This document shows positions 10,101-22,629 of a stretch of 64,000 bases of DNA, in pieces. Location of the stretch: assembly GCA_027577595.1 (NCBI GenBank), contig JANBRJ010000003.1, positions 186,001-250,000 of the forward strand. The letters run 5' to 3'. Below the pieces are notes generated by a model, which made no database searches, was not told the DNA's origin, and worked only from the letters and a program-made list of their open reading frames with translations. Each line of letters begins with the position of its first letter. Positions within the stretch are counted from its first letter, which is position 1. This DNA is from Coemansia sp. RSA 487. Lineage: Eukaryota; Kickxellomycota; Kickxellomycetes; Kickxellales; Kickxellaceae. Both the position numbers and the translations under genes were made by a program.

Positions 10101-11036
10101 CACAATTCGCAGTATCATCTCCGTTGTTTCAGAAACTTGCGGAAAGGGAGGCACACGGAGGGGAGTGGAATAAAGGAGGAGAATGTGCCTGGGAGTGGTC
10201 GGTCCTGCTTCGCATTTCGACCCAAAGTGTCCTTTTTCTGCTGCCGGTTCTTTTGCGCTGAGCGTTGCCACACGCCTCCGAACGCGTTCCAAAAGAGGGA
10301 GGGCGCGTTCGTTCTCTTTTGTTCATTAAATGCCCGAAGCTCAGCTCTGCCAAAAAAAGTACTGCGCTGTGGTGAATGCAAACGAAATGGCCCACCCGCA
10401 GAAAAAGAAAAGGGACGAGGGGAAGCAAGGGCGCAAGCGAGATTGGCTGGAGCCAAAATGGCGCTTCAACTCGATTTTTGACGTTCTCCTTGCTCGCCAA
10501 AAGAGAGAGAGCACAGCACAGCATGGCTCAAGGAGGGCGGGCCAGAACCCAGTCTGTGTCGCAAAGGAACAACAGACGGACGGACGCGCCGCCGCGTTCC
10601 ACTTGTTTCCACATGAATGTGGATATGGCTGGGAAAAAACGACATTGCCAGAAAAAGCGCACCACATAAAAAAGGCTCGCTGGCAGAGCGCACACCTCCA
10701 AACGAAAATGCAACCTCCCTCGATTTTTTACTTTCGCATCCTTGGCCAACCGGGACGACGCATTTTCTCAATTTGCAGACACCTCTTCCCAAGCACAGTT
10801 CAGGCAGCACACGCGCGCCTTGCCCCTTTCGCCTCCCCCTTCCGCCGCCATATTTCCCCTCCTACCCGCAGCCAGCCAGCCCTTCCCTTCCACCCTTCCT
10901 TTGATACTTATAAGACATATTCGCGGCCGCCGCCCACCTCTGCCACCTCCATTTTCCTTTGCTTTTTCTTCCAACATTTTCCTCCTTTACCAGCCGAATT
11001 TTCTGCTCTTATTCACATTTTTCTTTTTTACCAACC
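10101..11036. other. Long upstream region of YABBY/HMG-like gene
   Basis: 936 bp. Its second half (about 10740-11030) is strongly pyrimidine-rich on the plus strand, with TATA-like ACTTATAAG near 10907. A long open frame crosses it, but its translation is Pro/Ser/Phe-biased and runs out of frame through the real exon at 11037. I treat the whole stretch as promoter and 5' UTR. A pyrimidine-rich leader like this is common upstream of strongly expressed fungal genes. Confidence 0.5.
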
Positions 11037-11414
11037 ATGCCTCGCCAAAAGACCGCTTCCACCGCCGCCACAAAGTCCAAGGTCAAAAAGTCAACCGCCG
11101 CTGGAAGTAAGTAGCTGCTGTTTCTTTTTATAATGTCTATCTGTTTGATGTGGATGGCGAACAAAAAAACGCGTTCTGTTGCTAAAATAAAAATCACATC
11201 CTGTTTGCCTGCTTTTGCATTCTCCTCTCTCTGATCACCCGCTGTAGCTGGCAAGGCAAAGAAGAAGATCTCCAACTACAACAAGTACATGAAGGCTGAG
11301 CTTGCCAGAGTCAAGGCTGGCAACCCAGGAATTGCCCACAAGGACGCCTTCAAGATGGCTGCTGTGAACTGGGGCACCTCTCCCGAGAACCCAAAGTCTG
11401 GCACCAAGGCCTAA
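11037..11414 (+). CDS. Small YABBY/HMG-box-like chromatin protein
   Basis: Two exons, 11037..11106 and 11248..11414 (GTAAGT...TAG), 78 residues. A lysine-rich N-terminal tail (MPRQKTASTAATKSKVKKST) precedes one compact domain: KISNYNKYMKAELARVKAGN, then GIAHKDAFKMAAVNWGTSPE. This matches the small fungal HMG-like proteins that resemble the plant YABBY domain (xxYNxFMKxExxxxKxxNPxIxHxxAFxxxAxNWxxxPxN). It is probably an abundant nuclear DNA-binding architectural protein, consistent with the pyrimidine-rich leader. No other domain is present. Confidence 0.85.
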
Positions 11415-11888
11415 AGCCCTCCTTTAAACCATCGTCGTCCAGCAGTCCACTGCCCCCGTACGCGCCACCAAATCAAACGTAAATGCGACGAGTTAATGCT
11501 TCAGTGTAGCGTATTCTGGAACAAGGACTGCTGTTTTTCTTCTCCCTTTCTGCTGAATGTGTGGAGCCAAAGCAGCAAATAGCCTTTTTTTCTTTCGACT
11601 AGCTTTTGTGGAGCTTGTGCTTCCTGTCCTCGTAATCCAATATGTAAAAAAATACGATGAAAATGGTGCTCTTTTCCTTTTGGGCCGGAATTTCGTCATC
11701 ACCAATATCAGAAATCACACGATTTGGGGGAGTTAATTTCAATGCTTTCTATTAGAGGGGAATTTTCCATTTCGCGATTATCAAAAGCAAAATGTTTATC
11801 TCTTTGCTCTGCTTTTATTTTCTTTTCCTGGCTCTGTGTTCCTGATCTCTTTATGTGCTTGTGGTGGGAAAAGTGAAACCGAGAAACG
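11415..11888. other. Intergenic region before LysRS
   Basis: 474 bp combining the 3' region of the YABBY/HMG-like gene and the promoter of LysRS. I see no gene. Confidence 0.5.
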
Positions 11889-13622
11889 ATGCAAAACCGC
11901 GTGGTCTCACAGTCCAGCCGCCTCCTCATGCGTCTTGGCGCGCTATCGCCAAGGTCCAACGCAGCAGCACATCTGCGCGATGCTGGACGCCATATTAGTG
12001 GTAGTAGTAGTAGTAGAGTATGTGTGTCCAGGCCAATGTCGACAGAACCTGCCACCAATGCAAATGCTATTGCCTCCGATCACCGTCCGACCAAGGAACA
12101 GCGTATCCAGACACTTAAGGACCTCGGTATCCAAGCATACCCGAGATACACGCCTCCGCCGGCCGAGTTTCCGCTGATGGACATCCCCCATGTGCACGAG
12201 CAATGGGACTCGACGCTCGAAAAGGGCGCAAAGCTCGAAGACGAGCAGCTCAGCGTGCAGGGGCGGATCCATAGCAAGCGCGAAGCCAGCAAGCGGCTGT
12301 TCTTCATCGACATTGAGCAAAACGGTCAGACGGTGCAGATCGCGGTGTCGCTAAAGAGAAACACCGGCGGCATGGGGGACGCCGAATCGTTTACAAGGCA
12401 CTATCGCGCCCTGCTCGTGGGCGACATCGTGAGAGCCAGTGGATTCGTTGGGAAGACAAACACCGGCGAAACAAGTATTTTTGCCACGCGACCGATGGAG
12501 CTGTTGACGACTTGCTTACGCACAATTCCATCCAGATCTGGTCTTGTCGACATAGAGAAGCGGTTCCGCAAACGGCATCTTGATCTTCTAGTCAACCCGC
12601 ATGTCAAAAACGCGCTGGTTGTCAGGGCCAAGGTCCTGTCGTTTATCCGCAGCTTCCTGTCGTCGCGACAGTTCGTCGAAGTGGAGACGCCGATTCTTTC
12701 ACCGTCCGTGGGCGGCGCGTCAGCCAAGCCATTCACGACGCGCTCGGTGGCCTTTGGCGACACCGAGCTTTTCATGCGCGTGGCGCCCGAGCTTTTCCTC
12801 AAGCAGCTGGTCATCGGCGGCATGGACAAGGTCTACGAGATCGGGAAGCAGTTCCGCAACGAGGGGATCGACGCCGACCACAACCCCGAGTTCACCACCT
12901 GCGAGTTCTACCAGGCCTACGCTACGCTTGAAGATCTTCTCCAGACGACTGAGGAGATGCTCCGTGGCCTGGTGCAGACCATCACAGGCTCGTTCAAGCT
13001 CCGAGTGGAAGGATCACCGAATAGCACCCACAGCCAGCACCACGATGTTGTGGACTTTGCTCCTCCGTTCCGCCGCATCAACATCACCGAGACATTGCGC
13101 CAAAAGGCACCGGATCTTCCATCCGATCTCAGTGACCCGACCGCAATTCCCCAGATCATGGCCATCTTCAAATCCCAGGGCATCGCCCTTCCGAGCCCGC
13201 CTACGCTACCGCGCCTTCTGGACCGCCTGATCTCCCACTACATTGAGCCCGAATGCACCCAGCCCACATTTCTCGTCGCACACCCGTCGATCATGAGCCC
13301 GCTCTCAAAACCTGCAGACCTCGCAAACACCATGTCCGCCCGCTTTGAGCTCTTTGTCAACAAACTCGAGCTTGTCAACGCTTATGAGGAACTCAACGAC
13401 CCGTTTGTCCAAAGGCAGAACTTTTCCCTCCAGGCCGGTGAAAGAGACGCTGGTGACGACGAGATCCCAGCTCCGGACTCGGCCTTCTGCGATGCCCTCG
13501 AATATGCGCTGCCGCCTACCGGTGGCTGGGGCATGGGTATTGATCGCGTTGTTGCTCTTCTTGCTGGCGTCTCACATTTGCGCGAAACCATGTCGTTCCC
13601 TATCATGCGTCCTCAAAAGTAG
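11889..13622 (+). CDS. MSK1: Mitochondrial lysyl-tRNA synthetase (class II)
   Basis: A 577-residue class II aminoacyl-tRNA synthetase. The first ~55 residues are Arg/Ser-rich and nearly free of acids, a likely mitochondrial presequence. The OB-fold anticodon-binding domain follows (LSVQGRIHSKREASKRLFFI), then the catalytic core: motif 1 around FVEVETPILSPSVGGASAKP, motif 2 VYEIGKQFRNEGIDADHNPE near residue 320, and motif 3 GGWGMGIDRVVALLAG near residue 550. It charges mitochondrial tRNA-Lys. The divergent 'GGASAKPF' version and the presequence point to the Msk1 type rather than the cytosolic enzyme. No intron. Confidence 0.93.
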   Translation: MQNRVVSQSSRLLMRLGALSPRSNAAAHLRDAGRHISGSSSSRVCVSRPMSTEPATNANAIASDHRPTKEQRIQTLKDLGIQAYPRYTPPPAEFPLMDIPHVHEQWDSTLEKGAKLEDEQLSVQGRIHSKREASKRLFFIDIEQNGQTVQIAVSLKRNTGGMGDAESFTRHYRALLVGDIVRASGFVGKTNTGETSIFATRPMELLTTCLRTIPSRSGLVDIEKRFRKRHLDLLVNPHVKNALVVRAKVLSFIRSFLSSRQFVEVETPILSPSVGGASAKPFTTRSVAFGDTELFMRVAPELFLKQLVIGGMDKVYEIGKQFRNEGIDADHNPEFTTCEFYQAYATLEDLLQTTEEMLRGLVQTITGSFKLRVEGSPNSTHSQHHDVVDFAPPFRRINITETLRQKAPDLPSDLSDPTAIPQIMAIFKSQGIALPSPPTLPRLLDRLISHYIEPECTQPTFLVAHPSIMSPLSKPADLANTMSARFELFVNKLELVNAYEELNDPFVQRQNFSLQAGERDAGDDEIPAPDSAFCDALEYALPPTGGWGMGIDRVVALLAGVSHLRETMSFPIMRPQK

Positions 13623-13763
13623 ACCAAATATATTTATTTGCCAGCCTTTTTAAGCCATTACTGCTAAAAAAAATACAGCACAAGAAAGAAGAAAACGTCT
13701 AAAGGTTTGATTTGGATGTAAATATAGAGCAAAAATTATTTTATATCCAAAAAAGACTAAAAA

Positions 13764-13846
13764 TGAGAAGAGTGGGATTCGAACCCACGCCTATAACATA
13801 GACTGCGACCTGAACGCAGCGCCTTAGACCGCTCGGCCATCTTCCC
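13764..13846 (-). tRNA. tRNA-Leu (anticodon CAG)
   Basis: An 83-nt type II tRNA read on the minus strand. The acceptor GGGAAGA pairs with TCTTCTC (one G-U) and the discriminator is A. The anticodon stem CTGCG/CGCAG encloses the loop TTCAGGT, so the anticodon is CAG. A long variable arm with CTAT/ATAG pairing and a T arm GTGGG-TTCGAAT-CCCAC complete it. The long variable arm and A73 are both leucine features. No intron is visible, and the 3' CCA is not encoded, as in eukaryotes. Confidence 0.95.
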
Positions 13847-16267
<2,421 letters not shown>

Positions 16268-16644
16268 TTCTGGCGAAGCAAGTGCAAAAAATTGTTATGC
16301 AGGGGAGAAAAAAGGAGGGCAAAGGTAAAGCGAAGCAGCTCGACTCGTTTTTTGCCTTTTTTTCTTTTGACCAAGCAATTTGCATTTTTTACGCGTTTTC
16401 TCTTTTGCAAAAATTGCTGTTTCAATTTAAATGTTTAATAGCTTTTTGTCGCAATCGCAACTTTATATAGTATAAACGCCTTTGGTGCGGCTTTGTTACT
16501 TTGCGCGTATAATTCGTTAGTCTATTGCTATACGGGAGACTTTATCTTTGGCCAGTGCGCATTCTCGAATCGGACATCGCCTTTTTGGAATCAGTTGTCT
16601 AAGAGTTTAACAAAAAAGCAAACATCCGAAACAGAAGCTCAGCA
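16268..16644. promoter_or_regulatory. Promoter region of Eaf1/Vid21
   Basis: 377 bp of AT-rich sequence with a TTTATATAGTATAAA element near 16461. Nothing coding is recognisable. Confidence 0.45.
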
Positions 16645-19600
16645 ATGGTATGTACATGGACACCGAGTTTATCTAAACACTTGTTGCCCCTCTTTATTGT
16701 TCGTTTTTATCAGTAGTAGATATCAACATAGCGTATTCGCAAAGAAAGACTGTGGCGTAAAGGCGGTTGTGACCTTCTATTCCACAAAAATATGTTTTTC
16801 TACTTCATTTACCTTTATACTTTTGCATTTTACTAAAATTGTGGATTCGTAAAACGCTAATTCTTCGCAGCTTTTGCATATCTCTTTCTATATTTAGTCC
16901 ATCAAACAAGACAGTGTTGCCCACGCTGCGTCTCGCTCACAGCTGGAAAAGGAACAGAACCTGCTGCTACAAGAGTATTATTTCTGGACACACAATTCCG
17001 ATAGCGGTATTGCACAAACACTAGCGGAGATAAATCCAGGGTTGTTAGATAGCATTGCCGCGAAAAAGGACTACCAGCAGTTTCGTGCCATGTATGCAAA
17101 CGATGCTCAAGCTGCGCTCAGTACAATGCGAGAACATGGGCAAAATGCTTGGAACGCGGACCAGGCGAACCAAGAACAGCAAGCGCCAGAGATCGGCACT
17201 AGGAAAAGTGCAGCAGCTGAAAACGAACCCATGGATATTGATACGGGTAATACGCGAGGCGGAGCTCGGGAAGAGGCAGGTCGTATGGCTGAGACACCTC
17301 ACATAAACGCCAAGAGTGTTGAAGCTGTGCGTACGACACACCCAGAGGATGTTGTGTTTTTGTCACAACTCGGCCCTGTCCCTATAGCAGAAGTCGTCGA
17401 TGGGCATTCTGTGAAGGCTGCAGAAATGCTTGAGCATAGTATGTTATACCAAGCGTACTGCGATCATCTCAACGATATAAATTGCAAGAGTGTCAGCATG
17501 TACAACTGGATGCTTCATTCGCAGGAACAGTCGCTTTGTGATGTGACCAAAAGCACGCAGAAACTGCTTTCTACCAGAGATTGGGATGCCGTACGCGATG
17601 AGCTTATTCGTGTCCGTGTCATGGAAAGGATTGAGGAACTAAAGGAAAAGGGCAAGTGGTCTTTTTTGCAGCCACGCAAGCATCGCGCGCCTCCACGCAG
17701 TAAGGCACACTGGGACTATTTGCTTGATGAGATGGCGTGGATGCACACTGATTTTGCCGAGGAGCGTAAGCTGCGTATTGCGATGGCTCGGATGATCTCT
17801 TCCTGGGTTATGGACTATCACCATGCTAGCGACAAGTCACTGTATACAGTTTCAGCAAAAAAGAATATCCTCCCAGACCGTGCCTTTGGAGATTCGCCGG
17901 CAGCAGGAAGCGATGGTGCAGTACCAACAGCTGACACAGATGAGCCCTCGACGCACGAACGTCAGGCAGAAACAGTGCATTTTGGAATAACTTATGTCAA
18001 GGACCACCAGACCAAGCTAGAAGAAGAGCATGGCGATCACGAATCCGCAAGCGTGAAGGAGGGAGATCGGGGCACTGGCGAGCATGGCTCCGAGTATGAA
18101 ACGAAGGACGCACAAAGCACAGAGATTGAAACCTCGCACACAGTGGAGAATGGCACCAGTACGACCAAAGCCTCGCTTGACGATGATTCTCTAGAAAGAC
18201 AGCTAGAAGCCGTAGTCGGAACTCCAGCGCCTGCTCTGAAGACCGAAGAACCTATGCAGGCTGTCCTGGGAGGCGACAATAGCCGTATACAGACACAGCA
18301 GAAATCTGCCTCAAATCTATCCGAAGATCACGTCGTACCTTCAAGCTCTGGGTTCTTTGATGGCAACGTTTCTGTGTACCAGATATTGGCACATCTATCA
18401 CAGCAGGAGGGCATCGAAGACATCTTAGGCGACAGCATCTATACGCTACAGCCTCTAAGCACATTGCGCCCATACGGGCCAGCTTGGGATGAGTCGTACT
18501 GCGATATTCTGGATGCATCTCCCGTTGTGCCAATATGCAAGACCATGTGGCCTGACTTTGGGTTTACCGACCAAGATGAATATTTTGCTGGTGACGAAAA
18601 CCTTCAGGACTCGATTGACATGCATGATCTGGTCAGGCTTGTGACGGACGATTCTTCTGGCTGGCTTGGCATGGAGCCCGACTCTCAGGGTGCCCGGTCT
18701 ATATTTACGCGGAATATGATGGCACCGCCGTTACTCCCCATGTTTACACAGTCTAACAAACCGCCGCGTAATGTCCATGGGTCAACGAACCAGCCCCCTG
18801 CTGACAGTCCGTCTCAGCAATCCGCGAATGATGCTTGCCCTGGGCAAACTGTATTCGAATGGTCGTCTGATCGTGACAGGTCGCTTGCTAAAATCATTCA
18901 GCAGTATACTGGAAACTGGCCGCTTATTGCAGAGTCATTCAACCATGCGTTTTCACTCTATGGTTCGCGCGCACTGACTGCACGCCTTTGTTACGAGCGC
19001 TGGACAGCCATCAAAGAGGACTATACACTTGATCGCTCAGTTGTCCAGACTGGATTTGACGACCCTGAGTACGGTCCACGCAAACCCCACAGCTGGTCTA
19101 GCCAGTTTGTTGTTCAGCCGTCCGCAACACAGCTATCGGCGATGCAGATGGCAGGCAGCGTTGTTTCGCACTCGGAAGCCCTAAAGGTTGTTGACGCGTC
19201 CAAGAAGAAGCGCGATTCGGCACCCAAGCAAGCTCCTGTGCCAACGCGTGAAATAAAATCGTTGCCAGCAGATCAGAAGGTCCTTACGCCTGCAGAGATG
19301 AGCAAGTTCAAGTTTGAACAGGATAGACGTGTCCAACAGTTACTGATGGAGCAACGGCAAGCGTCAGCGGCAGCAGCAGCACTTGCAATGCAAAATCAAC
19401 GACCGATCAATCCACAGCTCCAGGCTATACATATAAACAGACAGATAGCTGTATTGCAGACTATGCTTGCAAGTGGGCGTGGAGTGCAGCGACCATTGAC
19501 GCCAGCCCAAGTCAGATCGATCCAGCAGCAACTTCAGAACCTCCAGACTCTGCAACAGCAACATCTGCTACAGCAACAACAGCTACAGATGCACTCACAA

Positions 19601-20655
19601 CAGCAATCGATAGCGTCGCCTCATCAACAACAGCAGGATCAGCAGACACAGTCCCAGGCTCAGGCCCAGGCACAGCTACATGCGCACCTACAGGCTCAAG
19701 CACAGGCACAATTGGCAAATGGTGCTCAGCGGCCAATGCATACACCGCAACAGCAGATGCCGCAATCGCCACAGCTTCAGTCCCAACAGCAGCAACAACA
19801 ACAACAACAACAACAACAACAGCAGCAGCAGCAGCAGCAGCAACAACAGATACAAATGCAATTTGCACAGGCCGCCCAGCAGTCAGGGCAGCTGAACCCA
19901 AGCCAGCCGCAGCAATCGATGGGTATTCCTTTACAGCAGGGAAACGGTATGCCAGGCGTTGGTATTCCAGGAGCGCCAGGAATCCGGTTTACGCCTGAGC
20001 AGATACAGCAGATCCTTCAGGCGCGAGCAGCAAACGGCGCACGGCCAAACATACCTCATGCGCTGGCAGCCATGCTTAATGCGCGTTCGCAATTTGGCGG
20101 CGCAAATGGAAATGCGAGGCCAATAGGCATGGCTAGACCGCCAAATGCGATTGCAGCAGCGGCAGCGGCAGCGAACTTGCTTCCGCCTCAGCAGCGACAG
20201 ATGTTCCTCCAACAAGTAGCTATGCAGCAGGCCCAGCAGCAAAACGCGATGAATCAATCTGGTAAATTGCAGCGAAATGTCTCGGCTGTCGCAGAAACCA
20301 GCCCCCAGCAGCCCATCTCATCAACACCTCTTTCGCCTCAGATGAACATGCCGGCTCTTCCGCCACAGCAGCAGCAACAGGTATCTGTGCCTGGCGGAAC
20401 TCCTGGTCCTGGTGGATCGAATATAGTAAAATCCCCTGCCTCTGGAGATATATCAGCCATTCACCATGCATCGCCAACAGCGTCTTCTGAGCAGAGCACC
20501 CCGCTAATGCAATCCTCGGCACAAATGGGCGGTGGCATTCAAACGCCGATTCCACAGCAGCATGTACCAGGCATGCCCAACAGCCTTTCTCCTGCACAGG
20601 CACAGGCGTTCTTGGCTGCTCAACAGGCAATGCAGCTAAAGCAATTGCAAGCCCA

Positions 20656-20688
<33 letters not shown>

Positions 20689-21169
20689 GCAACCCCAAGG
20701 TCAGCAGCAGCCGCTGCAGATGCCTCAAGTTGGTGTAAATCAGCCTCAGCTTGCCCAGTATCTGTCTAGCCTTTTCCCGCACCAACTTGCACAGCTCTCT
20801 AACCAGCAGCGCATGGGCTTGTTGGCGATGCGGCAGCTTCAGCAGCAGCAACAGCAACAACAACAGCAGCAGCAGCAACAGTATCCAGGACAACATGGTG
20901 GTCAAAATATGTTTAACCAGCAGGCTGCGCTTCAAGCACTGCAACAAAATATGATGGCGGGAAACGCTAACGCTGGCGGTTTAAATGGTTTCGGTAGTTT
21001 AAATAACTTAGCTTCACAACAGCTACTTGCTGCTCAGCTCGCACAGAACATGAAGAACCAGCAGATGCTAAATGCGAACGTAACGAGTCAAGGGCAAACC
21101 CAAGTATCGCCGCACCTGCCTCAGCAGAATATGAATCAACTTCATCTGATGCGTCTTCGGCAAGCCCTT

Positions 21170-21200
<31 letters not shown>

Positions 21201-22525
21201 AGCAAAGTCTGCAGGCTAGCCCATCTACAATGAGTGGGACTCCTGGTCAAAGTTCTCCGGTAATGTCGACAGCAATGCATAGCAACGTTTCTGGACACGC
21301 TTTCCCGAAATCATTGCCCCTAGCCGGGCAAATGAACGTTCATATGGCTGCGGCCCAACAACAAACAGGAGCAGCCCAGCAGCTGGCTATGCAGCAGCAG
21401 AACATGAGTCCTGTGCTGTCTCAGCAGGCAGTCATGTCGCCTCTTCTTAGCTCGCAGCCTCAAACACCACGACCGCCTCAAGCCCACACGCCAATGCAGC
21501 TTCCGATGCAAATGCCCCAGCAGCGCCCGCAACAGCAAACGCCTCAGGCAATGATGCTCGCCGCCGCCGCCGCCGCCGGATTGAGCTCCACAGCAGCCCA
21601 GGCGTTGATTGCGCAGGTTGCTGCTACCAGTGATGGCAGCCAGCAGCAGCAACAACAGTCGATGGAATTGTTGTCTCCACCACACGCCGAAAATAGCAGT
21701 ACCAATGCTGCAGCAGGGATTGGAATGAGTCCAAGTGCCCCTGCACTTTCAATGCCAACATCTGGTGCAACGATCGCTTCCCCCAGCGCATCTGAGGCAA
21801 ATGCCAGCGGCAATGTTCGTCCGCCTTCGACACCCCTAGCAATCCAAACGCATATGACAGCAGGTGCGAGTGCTCAAAGCCCACAGCCAGGCAAGACAGC
21901 CGTACGGACGGGGAATGCTCGGCCTCCAGCAACACGTACGCCGTCTCAACAAGCCAAGGCACCAACCACGCCTTCTGGTGCTCGGTCAGCAACACCGCGA
22001 CCAGCGCTGACAGCTACACCAAACAGCGAGCAGACATCCCAGCAGCAAAGCCGCTCAGCGACACCAGGAACGCCAACGAGCGCCCAACGTAGCCGCCGTC
22101 CTCCACATCTTAATGTGCAGCAGGGTGTTTCTGCAGGTTCTGGCAGTGCGTCGGCGAAAGAAAGCAGCGCAGCATCATCGCCGTCGGCGCCTGTTTCGCG
22201 CGCGAGCACACCCAATCTGCACGCTTCAAAGGGCGCCGCAGCAGGTGGAGGAGCACAGACACGGCTGCATCCTCCCTCTGCAGGCACCGCCACTGGTCTG
22301 ACACTAACCCCAGTTTCTGGCGCCGCAAAATCGCCGGCACAGGCTGCTTCTAATGCATCAACGCCGACTACGAGGAATGCTTCAGGATCAGCGACCGAGT
22401 CATCGCCAGCAAAGCCGTCCAAGACGTCAGCAAACGCTGCCCAAAAAGGCGCCGAACCCTCCACACCTGCACTGCGCAAAAAGCCTTCTGGACCGGCGGT
22501 TTCTAAATCGCCAGTTGCCAAGTGA
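16645..22525 (+). CDS. EAF1: NuA4 scaffold subunit Eaf1/Vid21 (HSA-SANT)
   Basis: Predicted exons 16645..16647 (ATG only) and 16898..22525, with intron GTATGT...TAG and phase 0; 1876 residues. The N-terminus is helical (SIKQDSVAHAASRSQLEKEQ). An HSA domain lies near residues 260-320 (HWDYLLDEMAWMHTDFAEER, with RMISSWVMDYH), and a Myb/SANT domain near 650-710 (FEWSSDRDRSLAKIIQQYTG). The rest is a very long Gln-rich region with at least four polyglutamine runs, then a Ser/Thr/Pro/Ala-rich tail. HSA followed by SANT without an ATPase is the fungal Eaf1/Vid21 architecture, the platform of the NuA4 histone acetyltransferase. The gene is tail-to-tail with SF3B1, 104 bp apart. Confidence 0.88.
19784..19849 (+). 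repeat. Polyglutamine CAA/CAG tract (~22 codons)
   Basis: The longest of several in-frame Gln runs in Eaf1. It mixes blocks of CAA and CAG rather than pure CAG, which normally slows slippage. Shorter runs lie near 20650-20700, 20839-20880 and 21169-21205. Confidence 0.95.
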
Positions 22526-22629
22526 GCAGCATCTTGTTGACCCTGATATGTATTTGTCAAGTAACATGGGCCTTTTCACTTTTTTTTCTCAGAGTTTGTG
22601 TATTTTTTTGAGGACTTGTAAAATTTGCC

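Noticed and set aside
10330-11133. A 267-codon plus-strand open frame upstream of the YABBY/HMG-like gene
   Set aside because: Its composition follows the pyrimidine-rich DNA, and it runs in another frame through the real first exon and intron of the HMG-like gene.
19500-21680. Short regular repeats that could suggest an array
   Set aside because: They are in-frame CAA/CAG glutamine codons within Eaf1, with no spacers; not a CRISPR-like array.
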